Positions 1 through 10,674 of a stretch of 64,000 bases of DNA are shown piece after piece; positions within the stretch are counted from its first letter, which is position 1, and each line of letters opens with the position of its first letter. A program made the position numbers and the translations under genes. Where the stretch lies: positions 1 to 64,000 of the forward strand of contig SUXO01000008.1 in NCBI GenBank assembly GCA_015060885.1, written 5' to 3'. Below the pieces are notes generated by a model. That model was not told the DNA's origin. It saw nothing but the letters and a program-made list of their open reading frames with translations, and did no database searches. This DNA comes from Bacteroidales bacterium (GTDB lineage: Bacteria > Bacteroidota > Bacteroidia > Bacteroidales > Bacteroidaceae).

Positions 1-95
1 CAGTAGTGAGCGGCAAGGCACGAAGCGACCGAAGAATGTCGCAGGCGTAGCAGCGACTTGTGAGCAAAGCAAGTGCCGACTGGTAAGTACGACTG

Positions 96-215
96 CCCAC
101 GTTTTTGTGCACTTTTTTCAAAAAGTGTAGCAGAAATCTTCGCTTAATTGAGAGAATAGCCGACAATAACACCGAGAAGTTTTGAGTAAGTCCCATGGAA
201 TTTGCTGCCGAACAA
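96..215 (-). repeat. Dispersed intergenic repeat, copy A (core module plus hairpin module)
   Basis: Minus strand reads AAATTCCATGGGACTTACTCAAAACTTCTCGGTGTTATTGTCGGCTATTCTCTCA, then CACTTTTTGAAAAAAGTGCACAAAAACG; related to copies at 13.68 kb and 42.49 kb. Confidence 0.7.
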
Positions 216-220
216 AAAAA

Positions 221-245
221 CGGGCCACCTTTTAGGGGTGGCCCG
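221..245 (-). terminator. Intrinsic terminator of the nucleotidyltransferase gene
   Basis: CGGGCCACC-TTTTAGG-GGTGGCCCG 9-bp stem; on the minus strand followed by TTTTTTT. Confidence 0.8.
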
Positions 246-269
246 GAAGAAACAATATCCTGTATTCAA

Positions 270-1175
270 TTAAAACAATTTGTTGGGATATTCGCCTGCG
301 TCAACGAGTGACTTTATCTTCTCAACAGTAGCAGGGCGGTCGGCAGCGTATGTAACGCCGAACCACTTAGCTGTGGTGTCGAGAACCTCGCAAGTAGCTT
401 CGCCGCTGTTGATGAGGTTGTCAACAACAAGAGGAATGAAGTACTCTGCCTTGGGTTTGTCGGCATTGGCTTTGAGGAAGTCAACAAACTGCTCCTCGCT
501 GTACTTGAAGTAGTCGGGTGTGAAGCCCCAGAAGTTCATTGAAACGGGAGTCTGCTCGCCAACGGGCTGCCAGTTGCCTTCCTCGTCCTTGTAGCAGATA
601 GTGCCGTCAACGCGCATAATTTCTGTGCGCTCAACAACACCGGTAAGCAGGTCTTGCTCGTTCTTTGAGCAAATGCCGCGTGCAACGCTGCCGTTCTCGC
701 TCAATGTGTTGCAGATGCGGAAACCTACCATGCTGTATTTGCCTGTGCTGCCTTCGGGAAGTTCGCTCAACCATTTGCCCATAACGGCGAATGCATCGCG
801 GCCATAGAAGTCATCGGCATTGATAACAGCAAAAGGTTCTTTGATAACATCCTTACCCATAAGAACAGCGTGGTTTGTACCCCAGGGTTTTGTGCGCTCT
901 GCGGGAGCTGTGAAGCCTTCGGGAAGGTTGTCGATAGCCTGGAACACGAGTTCTGTGGGAATGTGGCCCTCGTACTTGCTCAATACCTTGTCACGGAAGT
1001 CCTGCTCGAAATCTTTACGGATAACGAATACCAGCTTGCCGAATCCGCCACGGATAGCATCGAAGATAGAGTAGTCCATAATTGTTTCACCGTTGGGGCC
1101 CAGACCGTCCAACTGTTTCAAACCGCCATAACGGCTACCCATACCGGCAGCCAATACAAAAAGTGTAGGTTTCAT
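270..1175 (-). CDS. Sugar/nucleotide nucleotidyltransferase family protein
   Basis: N-terminal LAAGMGSRYGGLKQLD NTP-transferase signature; full-length 301-aa ORF. Confidence 0.85.
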   Translation of the reverse strand: MKPTLFVLAAGMGSRYGGLKQLDGLGPNGETIMDYSIFDAIRGGFGKLVFVIRKDFEQDFRDKVLSKYEGHIPTELVFQAIDNLPEGFTAPAERTKPWGTNHAVLMGKDVIKEPFAVINADDFYGRDAFAVMGKWLSELPEGSTGKYSMVGFRICNTLSENGSVARGICSKNEQDLLTGVVERTEIMRVDGTICYKDEEGNWQPVGEQTPVSMNFWGFTPDYFKYSEEQFVDFLKANADKPKAEYFIPLVVDNLINSGEATCEVLDTTAKWFGVTYAADRPATVEKIKSLVDAGEYPNKLF

Positions 1176-1411
1176 ATTAGTTTAGTTTTATAGATTAAAT
1201 AAAATAAGTTCTGTCTGTTTGTGTCGTGAAGGGTAGTCGGTTGCGGCTCGGTTCTCGGCATTCTCTTGCAGTTACTGCAAATATAGCAACAATCGAGCGA
1301 GAAACACATAATATGTTTTGATGTTTCTTGCAGCGAGTGCAGTCTATCTTCACGTTTTATCGCAAAGATAAATAATTGTTTTCTTTTTAAACAATATTTT
1401 GTACTCTTTTT

Positions 1412-3721
1412 TTAAAAAGGATATCCTATTGCAAAATGCCAGGCAAAACCATCGCCGAATGGCGACAGGTTGAAGTAGCCGTTACGCTTTGTCTTGTAGG
1501 GTGCGTGCAGGCCCAGTCCGAAGTCGAGGCGCAACACCAGGAAATCCAGGTCGTAGCGCACGCCGAACCCTGTATTGAGTGCCAGCTGTTTGCCAAAATT
1601 TTTCATCTCGAACAATCCGCCGGGGCGGTTCTCGTCCTCTTTCATAAGCCACACATTCCCGACATCGATAAAGAGTGCGCCGTGCAGTTGCGATATAATT
1701 CTGAACCTGTATTCAATGTTTGCCTCGAATTTGAGTGTTCCTGTTTCGTCGAGGTACGAATAGCGTGTCTCGGCAGCGGGGTGGTAACTGCCGGGGCCCA
1801 CTGTGCGCACCGTGAAGGCACGCAGGCTGTTGGCACCTCCAATATAGAACTGCTCGCTGTATGGGGCATACTCCGAGTTCCCATAGCAGTGCAGAACACC
1901 GGCCATTATTCGTGTGGCAATGTAGTTGCCCGAATTTATACGGTAAAGCTGTCGCCACTCGGCAGTGAGTTTTATGAATTGTGCATATGGGTTCTCAAAA
2001 ACTTTCTTGTTCTTTTCGCTCCACTTCTCGCCACAGGCATACAGGAGCAGTGATGTTACGTTTCCGGCGGCAGTGATGGAGCCGTCGAAGCGGGTTTTAT
2101 TGCGGTGTCTTGTGTTGGTATTGTCGTATGTGTATGTGTACTGCATCGCCGGTATGAACTGGTCGCGGAAACTGTTTTGCAGCGAGCGGTTGTCGGCAAT
2201 AATGGCATCGAACTTCCTGGTTGTGCTGCGCAACATATCGAATGTGAGGCGGAACGGGGTGATGGTGTGTGTGGTGGTGCTGTGCGAGAATATCTTGTAT
2301 GTGGCATCGCCTCCCACCTGCACCATTCTGAAAAATCCCGAACGGTTAAGCCGGTTGGCATATACCCTGAACGATGTCGATGCCGGCACACGCAGGTATC
2401 GGCGGTGCACTATGGGCAGGAACAGGCGTGGGAACGAGAGTGTTATGTCGGCTCCCATCTCCCAGGAATTTATGAGGCTGTGGTCCTCGTCGGTCTTTTC
2501 TCCCGTCTGCCATTCGTACGAGCCTTTGAGTGCGAGTGTGAGCGTTTCGCCACCGCGGAAGAGATTCTTGCGCGACAGGCTTATCTTGCTGCCGGGCCCC
2601 ACCTGGTCGTTGCTTTTCGATGTAAGGTTCAGTTCAAACGTGAAATCGTATGGCTTGTCCATTTGTGCGGTTATTGCCAGGTCGAGTGTGTCGCTCTCTC
2701 CCCGCGGGGTGAAGTTGAAGGCGGTTCCGCTGAATATATTCATCTTGCTTATCTGCTGCAACGACAACTGTTGCTGCTGTTGCGAGTATAGGTCGCCTGT
2801 GCGCAGGTATATGTTGCGCAGCAGTGTACCCATACGTACAGGTGCTTTCTTTGCATTATATATATAGGTTACGTTTCGCCTTTTAAGCGTGTCGGCGGCT
2901 ATGTTGCCGGCTGTGGCATTATTGTTGAGCAGCTGTATCTTTATGTCGCCAATGGTGTAGGGGCGGTTGCTGCGTGCCGGCAATCCCTTTTGCGGTTCTA
3001 TGAGTATGTCGGCTCTGCCGGGGTTGTTTATGGTGTCGGCATATATCTTTGTGAACGAGGGCTGGTAATAGTAGTAACCATTGTTACGCAGCAGGGTGCT
3101 TATTCTCTCCCGTTCCTTGTTCATACCGTTGGCACTGAACTGGCCGCCGCTCTGTATGAGCCGTTCGTGTTTAGTGGTTTTTATGAGGCTGTCGGCTTTT
3201 CCCGTGAAGTTGCGGTACTCTATGCTGTCGTATGTGTAGGGCCTGTTAAGGGTAATGTGGTATGCAATTTTTGCCTTCTTGCTGTTCTTTTTGTCGGTGA
3301 TAATCTCCTCGGTTACCGCTCCGTTGAAGTATCCGTAATATTTGAGTACGTTGCTTGCCACCTGTGCACGCAGCTCCGGGTTCACTTTCGATATGAGCAC
3401 CGGGCTCTTGCCGAACGTGTCGAACAGCCATTTGCCCACCTTTCCCTTGCTGTTGTAGAAGGTATTGTACCACCACAGTCCCACCGAAAAGGTCCTTATG
3501 CGTGAACTGCCGGCAATGGAGCCGTTGGGTGCGCACGAGAGTGCTGCAATGACCTCGCTCACAGCCTCTTGCCCTGTTGCAGTGGTGGCATACTCCTTCT
3601 CATCGGCAATGGTTATCTTCTTTATGCCGGTGTACAGCTGTTCGTCATCGGCTATGTGGCGGGTGGAATTGCAACCGATAAGTGTTAATGCAAGCAGTAT
3701 GTATATTATTCTATTCCTCAT
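1412..3721 (-). CDS. TamL-type BamA/TamA-family outer membrane protein with lipoprotein signal
   Basis: Likely start at internal Met MRNRIIYILLALTLIGCNST (lipobox); C-terminal Omp85 barrel-like sequence (GGANSLRAF...); overlaps the TamB stop region. Confidence 0.85.
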   Translation of the reverse strand: MRNRIIYILLALTLIGCNSTRHIADDEQLYTGIKKITIADEKEYATTATGQEAVSEVIAALSCAPNGSIAGSSRIRTFSVGLWWYNTFYNSKGKVGKWLFDTFGKSPVLISKVNPELRAQVASNVLKYYGYFNGAVTEEIITDKKNSKKAKIAYHITLNRPYTYDSIEYRNFTGKADSLIKTTKHERLIQSGGQFSANGMNKERERISTLLRNNGYYYYQPSFTKIYADTINNPGRADILIEPQKGLPARSNRPYTIGDIKIQLLNNNATAGNIAADTLKRRNVTYIYNAKKAPVRMGTLLRNIYLRTGDLYSQQQQQLSLQQISKMNIFSGTAFNFTPRGESDTLDLAITAQMDKPYDFTFELNLTSKSNDQVGPGSKISLSRKNLFRGGETLTLALKGSYEWQTGEKTDEDHSLINSWEMGADITLSFPRLFLPIVHRRYLRVPASTSFRVYANRLNRSGFFRMVQVGGDATYKIFSHSTTTHTITPFRLTFDMLRSTTRKFDAIIADNRSLQNSFRDQFIPAMQYTYTYDNTNTRHRNKTRFDGSITAAGNVTSLLLYACGEKWSEKNKKVFENPYAQFIKLTAEWRQLYRINSGNYIATRIMAGVLHCYGNSEYAPYSEQFYIGGANSLRAFTVRTVGPGSYHPAAETRYSYLDETGTLKFEANIEYRFRIISQLHGALFIDVGNVWLMKEDENRPGGLFEMKNFGKQLALNTGFGVRYDLDFLVLRLDFGLGLHAPYKTKRNGYFNLSPFGDGFAWHFAIGYPF

Positions 3722-6700
3722 TTGCTTTTTTGCTCTTTGCTGCGGGTTCCTTGTCGCGTTTCTTGAAATATAAGAGTTCGTTAAGGTTATTGAACTTGCG
3801 CTTGTAGACATATCCCACACCTGTTTCGGTTATCTCTCCTTCGAGTATCGACTCATAGTTCTTGTCATAGAAGATGCGCAGGTAACGGTTGCCGCTGTTG
3901 CTTATCTTCCATTCGAGCGATATGTTGTTAATGAAACTCTGGTTGTTGTCGGGGCGGTCGCCGCTGTTTACCTCGCCCCCCACGACAATGGTCAGGCGGT
4001 CGTTCCAGAATCTTTTTGCGAAACTGAAACTGTAATTCATATATGAGCCGCCCGTCTCCTCGTTCTCCACATCGGCAATTCCCACGTTTATGCTCACATC
4101 CTTCATTGCGTTGCCCGCGATGTCGTTTATTTTTGCATCGAGGAACGATGTCAGGGCATTGGAAACGGTGAGGCCGCCCTTGCTGCCCACGTATGCTCCC
4201 GTTATAAGCATAGTTACGGCATATTTGTTCATGGTTTCGGTGTCGAGGGCGTTGAGCTCGTCCTGTATCACTGCGTTTTCGGGTGCTCTCATAGTGAAAT
4301 TCAGGCCCATATCGTCGAGCGAGTTGCTCAAATCGACTCCCACGTCAAATGCCACAGGCTGGCTGTTGCCGCCGTCGAAGCTCACCGGTGCTACAACTCT
4401 TTCAAGTGCCGTTATGTGCAGTGTGGGGTTAAGTGCATCACCGGTCCAGTAGACGTAGCTGCCGGGGCTTATGTTGAATGTCTTTAAAGGGATGACAGGA
4501 AGGCTGTATTTCATTTCGCCGTTGTTGAGCGTGTAGCGGCCCGTGAGCGTGAGCCCCTCCTCGTTGTTGTAGTTCATATTGAGCAGGCCACCCCCCTGCA
4601 ACTGTATGTAGCTGCTACGGTCGGGGGTGAGGTCGGCGTTTATCCACGCGCTCTCCTCGATGTCGAGCGTTATGGCCATTGTTATGTTGCCAAGCTGCGG
4701 CATCTCCTCTTTGGGCTTTGCGCTTGCAGGTTCCTTGAAGTTCACGAACTCCACAAGCCCGTCGAACTCGTTGTTGTTGGCAATTCCGCTCTCCTCCATC
4801 ACGTATGTTACATTGGTATTGCCCAGAATGGTTGCGCCGCCGTTTATCCTTAATGAATTTGCCGGTCCCTTTATGGTGGAATTTATATTGAGGTTCAGGT
4901 TGCCGTACACAATGGAGTTCTTTTGCCTGCGTGCATCCACCAGCGCATAGTTGCGTGCCCTCATTCTTATGTCGAAAAGGGGAGTGAGCAGGTTGGAAAA
5001 ATCAATGTTTCCGTCGATGTTAAAAGGGGTGTCGCCCTTTGCATAAATGTTGAAGTTGTCGAACATCATCTTGTTCTCCTTAATCTCCACCTTGTCGTTT
5101 ACAAGGCGCAGACGGCTGCCCAGCAAGGGGGCATCGAGGTTTACAGAGTCGAACCTTATGTAGCCGTCGGAGCGTGGGGCGGTTATATTCCCGTCGAGTG
5201 TGAGGTAGCCGTCGAGGTGCCCGTTGATGTCGAGGTTGCTCTCTTTGATGAATGCGTTGGCTATTTTAAGCGGGAAATGCGTTATGGTAGTTTCGCCCGT
5301 AATCATCTTGCTGTTGTCGTTGTAGTCGCCGTGCAGGTTCAGCACCTCCTCTTCATCGTGGTGGAGCAGCAGTGCAAGGTAGTGCGAACCGCTCTTCTTG
5401 GGCAGGTAAACGGCCTCGACAATCTCATTGCCAATGTATGTGCCCTCGTATGCAATGCTATCGCCGCGTATGTCGCCGCTGAACATCTCGCCGCTGTTGT
5501 CGTTGCGGTAGTGGATGTCGCAGTTCACTCTTCCGGCAATGTCGGGTGCAAAAGGCATTGTGCCGGTGAGGGTGCCCAGGTCAATGTTGTACAGTTCGAG
5601 CGTTATATCGTGCTTTGCCGTGCTGTCCTCAATGGTGTAGAGGTGCAGTCCCGCGTTGTTCCTGTCGGTTGCGGTGAGGTTGGCACTTACGGCATACTCC
5701 TTGCCAATGCTTATGTGGTTGTCGCGGTTTATGGTTATGGGCGTGCCCAGGAAGTAGGCCGACGGGGCAAAGCGTATGTCGAGCTTCTGCGGCATTATGT
5801 ATGTGGTGCTGCTTATGCTTGTCTTGCTATCGTCGCTGTGCCCTTTAAAGAATATGTCTGTATTAAGAGTGTCTTTCTGCAACTCTCCGCGTATGGCGGC
5901 AGTGAACTGCTCCTTCTTCTCTTTTGCCCTGTTGAGTGCCATAGTGTTGAATACGATGTTGTCGCCCCGCTGTCGCACGTTTATCTTTATGGTGTCGCTC
6001 TTGAAACCGGCAGCCGACAGTCTGTCGGCCTTGCCGTGCAGGGCAATGCCTTTTATGCTGTCGAGGGCGGCGGTGAGCTGTACATCGTCAAAGTTCACTC
6101 CTTGCACCGCAAGCAGGTTGGCAACAATGTTGTCGCGCCCGCAATTTATTCTTATGTCTGTTGCCGGCAATATATTGCCAAGTTCCGTAACGCGGAACGG
6201 CTCTTTCTGTGTGAAAGAGTGCTGCAACATAGCCTGCAAACTTTCTATCTGCCTCAACAGCTGCGTGTATCCGCCTTCAAGCGTGCCGTCGAGCGTGAAA
6301 TCGCCGTTGCGTGCATTTATGTGCGAGCCGTCGGGTGCTGTCGCAATATCAATGTCGAGCGGTGCGGGGGTGTACCTCTTTTTGCCTGTGTCAAGCACAA
6401 TGTCTGAACCTTTGAGTTTGAGGCTGTGTGTTTCGTGCAGGTCGCTTTGCGCCTTTATCTCCACGTTTATACCACCGCTTACAGGCTCATTGCCCAATCC
6501 CAGGGCGGCAAGGTCGATGTGCTTTATGTTCAGCTTGGTGTCGGTGGTTATTTTAAGGGTGTCGATGTGGTTGCTCGACAGCAACGTGAGGTCGGCATCG
6601 CGGTTGTACGATTGCATAGAGAGCAAGGCAATATTGTTGGCCTGATAGGCGCTCATTGTAATGTCGCTCAATGCCGAACGGTTGTAGTGGAGGCTGTCAA

Positions 6701-8258
6701 TGTCGGCTATAAGCTGGTAGTATGTATTGCCGTCGAAGATGTCGATGCCTTGCCCCGACAGGGCTGCACGCATCGTGAGTTTTGTGAGCGGCAGGGCGGG
6801 CAGCGAGGCATTTATGTCAAGTTCATCGGTTGCCACCTTTGTATCGTATGAACCGCTGTTTATGTCGTAGAAGGCGGTGATTTCTCCCTCTCCTTTGCCG
6901 GTGAGCAGCAGGTTGGTGTAGCATAAATCGCCTTGCAGCTTCGCTTCACCCTCTATAAACAGGGGTGTCGGTGTGGCAGTGCTCTTGTGTCCGGTAAAGG
7001 CATTGCTGTTTGTGATTTCTCCATTGAGGGTTAATGTTGCTTCTCTCTTTCGGTTGTCGGTAATGTTCTTGGCCCCTCCGTTGAGGCTTATTGCGGCAAT
7101 CTGCGGTATTGTTATTGTGGCGGTATCTATTTTTACATCGGCGGTTGTGCCGCTCAACAGTATGCGGGCATCGAGCAACGAGTCGGTCGCTCCTTTTATG
7201 GGGGTGACGAAAAACATCTCCGTGTCGCGCCTCTCTACGTGTGCTGTAATGTCGGCATTTATGGCTGTTGCGGTTTTAATGTCGAGTGGCAGCAGTGCTT
7301 TGCCATTGATGAACGTGCCGTTGGCACTTCTTATATCAATGACAGGTATGTTTACGCCTTTTTCGTCGGTCTCTACGGTGAGTTTTCCTTCCGTTATGGT
7401 TATGCCGCCATCCTGGGCAAATGCGAGTTTCTCAATCTTTGCGGCATATATGGGGTGGTGGTATGTTATATTTTTTCCTTGCAGGGTTATACCGCTTATT
7501 ACAACGGGGGTTGTTCCACTGCGCCTTCTTGCTGCATTGTCGAACAGGAACGAAGTGCCTTCGATCTCCAACCGTGCAGTGCTGTACAGGCTGTTGCCAA
7601 TATCGGCTACAACCCCTTTGGTGTTGAATTCGCCCACGCTTGTTGCAATGCTCAATGAGTCGGCCGGTATGTTTACTGCAACCTTTACATTTTCGATATT
7701 GCCCTTTTGCAGTTCAAAAACCCATTTCAAGGGTGTGGAACTCTCCTTTGCGGTGTTGCTCTTGGCAATATCTATGTTCACTTCGGTGTCGTGCAGGTTC
7801 AGTTGCTTTATATTAGCCTTCTCGGCTACAAGGTCGATGCCTCGCGCCACGGTTCTCAAATAACCTACCTTGCCTTTTATGCGTGTGCTTTCAATTATGT
7901 CGCGTGTGTCGACGGCAATGTTTTCGAGCGACAGGTAATCGACCTCAATTTCCCCTTTCATCAACGGCAACAGCCCCACGCTCACTGCAATCTCCTCTCC
8001 CTCGGCTATGGTGTCTTCCTTTTGTGTGAGCAGGAAATCCTTTATTGCAAGTTTCAGCGGGAAAGAGAGTCCCACGCTGCCTACGTTTATTTCAAAATCG
8101 CTGTTGGCAGCCACAGCCTCCGAAATCTTTCGTGTGGCATACTCCTGTACAGGAGGCAGGTAGAGCAGAAGCAGAAGAACCCATAGCAACACTATGGGAA
8201 CGGCAACCGCAATTGCCAAAACTCTTATGAACTTTCCTTTCCTTATGCCTTGTACCAT
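3711..8258 (-). CDS. tamB: Translocation/assembly module TamB-like (DUF490) protein
   Basis: 1515 aa, N-terminal TM helix, long beta-rich repeats, C-terminal DUF490-like region; upstream of and overlapping the TamL-like gene. Confidence 0.85.
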   Translation of the reverse strand: MVQGIRKGKFIRVLAIAVAVPIVLLWVLLLLLYLPPVQEYATRKISEAVAANSDFEINVGSVGLSFPLKLAIKDFLLTQKEDTIAEGEEIAVSVGLLPLMKGEIEVDYLSLENIAVDTRDIIESTRIKGKVGYLRTVARGIDLVAEKANIKQLNLHDTEVNIDIAKSNTAKESSTPLKWVFELQKGNIENVKVAVNIPADSLSIATSVGEFNTKGVVADIGNSLYSTARLEIEGTSFLFDNAARRRSGTTPVVISGITLQGKNITYHHPIYAAKIEKLAFAQDGGITITEGKLTVETDEKGVNIPVIDIRSANGTFINGKALLPLDIKTATAINADITAHVERRDTEMFFVTPIKGATDSLLDARILLSGTTADVKIDTATITIPQIAAISLNGGAKNITDNRKREATLTLNGEITNSNAFTGHKSTATPTPLFIEGEAKLQGDLCYTNLLLTGKGEGEITAFYDINSGSYDTKVATDELDINASLPALPLTKLTMRAALSGQGIDIFDGNTYYQLIADIDSLHYNRSALSDITMSAYQANNIALLSMQSYNRDADLTLLSSNHIDTLKITTDTKLNIKHIDLAALGLGNEPVSGGINVEIKAQSDLHETHSLKLKGSDIVLDTGKKRYTPAPLDIDIATAPDGSHINARNGDFTLDGTLEGGYTQLLRQIESLQAMLQHSFTQKEPFRVTELGNILPATDIRINCGRDNIVANLLAVQGVNFDDVQLTAALDSIKGIALHGKADRLSAAGFKSDTIKINVRQRGDNIVFNTMALNRAKEKKEQFTAAIRGELQKDTLNTDIFFKGHSDDSKTSISSTTYIMPQKLDIRFAPSAYFLGTPITINRDNHISIGKEYAVSANLTATDRNNAGLHLYTIEDSTAKHDITLELYNIDLGTLTGTMPFAPDIAGRVNCDIHYRNDNSGEMFSGDIRGDSIAYEGTYIGNEIVEAVYLPKKSGSHYLALLLHHDEEEVLNLHGDYNDNSKMITGETTITHFPLKIANAFIKESNLDINGHLDGYLTLDGNITAPRSDGYIRFDSVNLDAPLLGSRLRLVNDKVEIKENKMMFDNFNIYAKGDTPFNIDGNIDFSNLLTPLFDIRMRARNYALVDARRQKNSIVYGNLNLNINSTIKGPANSLRINGGATILGNTNVTYVMEESGIANNNEFDGLVEFVNFKEPASAKPKEEMPQLGNITMAITLDIEESAWINADLTPDRSSYIQLQGGGLLNMNYNNEEGLTLTGRYTLNNGEMKYSLPVIPLKTFNISPGSYVYWTGDALNPTLHITALERVVAPVSFDGGNSQPVAFDVGVDLSNSLDDMGLNFTMRAPENAVIQDELNALDTETMNKYAVTMLITGAYVGSKGGLTVSNALTSFLDAKINDIAGNAMKDVSINVGIADVENEETGGSYMNYSFSFAKRFWNDRLTIVVGGEVNSGDRPDNNQSFINNISLEWKISNSGNRYLRIFYDKNYESILEGEITETGVGYVYKRKFNNLNELLYFKKRDKEPAAKSKKANEE

Positions 8259-8486
8259 AACTGCGCAAAGTAATCAAAAAAAACGCTATTATTACCCTTT
8301 TTACCGTCGGTTTTTTATATTTTTCTTTTTTAGAACGCGCGACGCGGTGCGGTTGTGTGCTTTTTATGAAGTTTTATCCCTCACAACTGCTTTTTTTAAG
8401 AAAATATATGTACCTTTGGTAAAAACCTCAAATAGGTACTGCCACCGCTGTGTGGCGCGTAAATGTTTTAACAATAAATATCGGTT

Positions 8487-9368
8487 ATGAAAAGTTTATA
8501 TCTGCCACTTCTTGCATTGTTGCTTGTGTGTGCCTGTTCGGCTCCGCAGGGCGAAGCCCCGGCCGGCGAGTTCGGAATAAGAGAATTGAACGACAGCAGT
8601 CCCGACTGCGACCAGTATGTGCTTATGCAGACATCTATGGGCGATATCAAGATAAAACTCTACAAGGATGCACCGCTGCACCGCAAGAATTTTGTAAACC
8701 TTGTGATGAACGGCTTTTACGACGGGCAACTCTTCTTCCGCGTGTCACAGGGTTTTATGATACAGGCCGGCGACCCAAAATCGCGTGGTGCGGCAAAGGG
8801 CGTGAAGTTGGGTACGACCGAAGTAAGCTATAATGTGCCAATGGAAATTGATGTGGAGAAACGCTGGCACAAACGCGGTGCTCTCTCTGCGGCGAGCCTC
8901 AAACCGGGGATATCCTCTTCGGGTTGTCAGTTCTATATAATCACAGGCAAAAAGGTGTACGACAAGAACCTCGATGCCCACGAGGTGAAGTACAACAAGA
9001 CCTTGCGCCGCCTTATGTACGAGAACTTGCAGAAACCTTATGCCGACAAGATAAACAAACTCTATGCCGAAAGCAAGAAGAGTGCCCAGAAGAAACGTGA
9101 ACTGAACGATATGATTCATATGTTCAGCGAAAAGACCGACTCGGCAATGGCTGGCAAGAAGTGGAGTTACACCAAGGAGCAGCGTCGCGGCTACAAAGAG
9201 GAGGGTGGTGCTTTCCACCTCGACGGTTACTACACTGTCTTTGGCGAGGTAATAGAGGGCATTGAGGTTGTAGAGGCTATTTCGGCAGTCGATTTCGATG
9301 TGCACGAACGCCCATTGAAGGATGTCGTAATAAAGAAAGTAACCCTGCTTCCCAATGGAGATAAGTAG
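8487..9368 (+). CDS. Peptidyl-prolyl cis-trans isomerase (cyclophilin), lipoprotein
   Basis: Lipobox LLALLLVCAC; cyclophilin motifs (FFRVSQGFMIQAGDP, FGEVIEGIEVVEAI). Confidence 0.88.
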   Translation: MKSLYLPLLALLLVCACSAPQGEAPAGEFGIRELNDSSPDCDQYVLMQTSMGDIKIKLYKDAPLHRKNFVNLVMNGFYDGQLFFRVSQGFMIQAGDPKSRGAAKGVKLGTTEVSYNVPMEIDVEKRWHKRGALSAASLKPGISSSGCQFYIITGKKVYDKNLDAHEVKYNKTLRRLMYENLQKPYADKINKLYAESKKSAQKKRELNDMIHMFSEKTDSAMAGKKWSYTKEQRRGYKEEGGAFHLDGYYTVFGEVIEGIEVVEAISAVDFDVHERPLKDVVIKKVTLLPNGDK

Positions 9369-10593
9369 AGCAACGCTTGCCAATGGACTGCGCATAGTGC
9401 ATCACCGCAGCATAGGCTCGCAGATGGTCTATGTGAATCTCCTTTATGCGGTGGGTGCAAAGAACGAGAATTTCGAATACACAGGCATTGCCCACCTGCT
9501 CGAACACCTTATGTTCGAGGGAACAGCCGCAGTGCCGTCGTTCGACGAGCCATTGGAGCGAGCCGGTGGCGAGAACAATGCCTACACCAACAACGACATT
9601 ACAAACTATTACATATCGCTTCCCAAACAGAACGCCGAACTTGCCTTTTGGATGGAGAGCGACCGTATGCGCAACATCTCGCTCAATGCCAAAAAGATTG
9701 ATGTGCAGCGCAAGGTGGTGATGGAGGAGTTCAAGCAGGGCGACCTCAACCGCCCATACGGCGATGTGAGCCACCTGTTGCGTGCAATGGCATTCAAGAA
9801 ACACCCCTATCGCTGGTGTACCATAGGCCGCAAGCTGTCGCACATTGCCACGGTGCCGGCAGCCGACATACGCCGTTTCTACAACCGCTATTATGCCCCC
9901 GACAATGCAATCCTTGCCGTGGTGGGCGATATTCCCTTTGAACAGGTAATGGAGTGGAGCGAAAAGTGGTTCGGTCCCTTGCCGGCAAAGAACTTTGTGC
10001 ATCCGCAGCTGCCACAGGAGCCGCGCCAGGTGCGTATGAGGCGCAAGACTGCATTGCGCAATGTGCCCGAAAATGCGCTCTATATGGTATTTCATATGGG
10101 TGGCAGGAGCAATGCCGACTACTTCCCTTGTGATGTAATATCGGACATTCTATCCAACGGCTATTCGGGGCGGCTGTTGCAACGCCTTGTGAAGCAGCAA
10201 CGCCTTTTTACAAAGATAGATGCCTTCATATCGGGGAGCGAGCACCCAGGGCTCTTCTCGATATACTCGCGTGTGGCCCCCGGAGTAACTTTCGATGCAG
10301 CGGAGGCTGCCATTTGGGAACAGCTCGACGAACTGAAAGAGAATATTGTGCCGGCCGAAGAGCTTGAAAAGGTGAAGAACCGCTTCGAATCGGAATTATA
10401 TTTCCGTAATCTTGGCGGCGAGAGCCTGTCGAACAATCTTGCTCTTGCCGAACTGCGTGGCGATGCACGCCTGCATTTGCAAGAGGTTGAGAATTACCGC
10501 GCAGTGACAGCCGAGCAGGTGATGGGCACTGCGCGTGAACTGTTCCGCCGCGGCAATGCCTCGGTGCTGCGCTATGCTAAAAAGGAGGGGTAA
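9355..10593 (+). CDS. M16 family zinc metallopeptidase
   Basis: HLLEHLMFEGT inverted zinc motif (HxxEH); start overlaps the end of the cyclophilin gene. Confidence 0.9.
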   Translation: MEISRATLANGLRIVHHRSIGSQMVYVNLLYAVGAKNENFEYTGIAHLLEHLMFEGTAAVPSFDEPLERAGGENNAYTNNDITNYYISLPKQNAELAFWMESDRMRNISLNAKKIDVQRKVVMEEFKQGDLNRPYGDVSHLLRAMAFKKHPYRWCTIGRKLSHIATVPAADIRRFYNRYYAPDNAILAVVGDIPFEQVMEWSEKWFGPLPAKNFVHPQLPQEPRQVRMRRKTALRNVPENALYMVFHMGGRSNADYFPCDVISDILSNGYSGRLLQRLVKQQRLFTKIDAFISGSEHPGLFSIYSRVAPGVTFDAAEAAIWEQLDELKENIVPAEELEKVKNRFESELYFRNLGGESLSNNLALAELRGDARLHLQEVENYRAVTAEQVMGTARELFRRGNASVLRYAKKEG

Positions 10594-10618
10594 ACTTTCT
10601 CGGTAGCCAGAATTTATA

Positions 10619-10656
10619 AACAACCTCCGCAAGGTTTTTGCCTTGCGGAGGTTGTT
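10619..10656. terminator. Bidirectional intrinsic terminator
   Basis: AACAACCTCCGCAAGG/CCTTGCGGAGGTTGTT 16-bp perfect stem with 6-nt loop between convergent genes. Confidence 0.9.
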
Positions 10657-10674
10657 TTATCTAAAAGCGGAACT

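Noticed and set aside
4923-6407. 494-aa ORF antisense to tamB
   Set aside because: Shadow ORF; Val/Tyr/Cys-rich with no recognisable domain, opposite a well-supported CDS.
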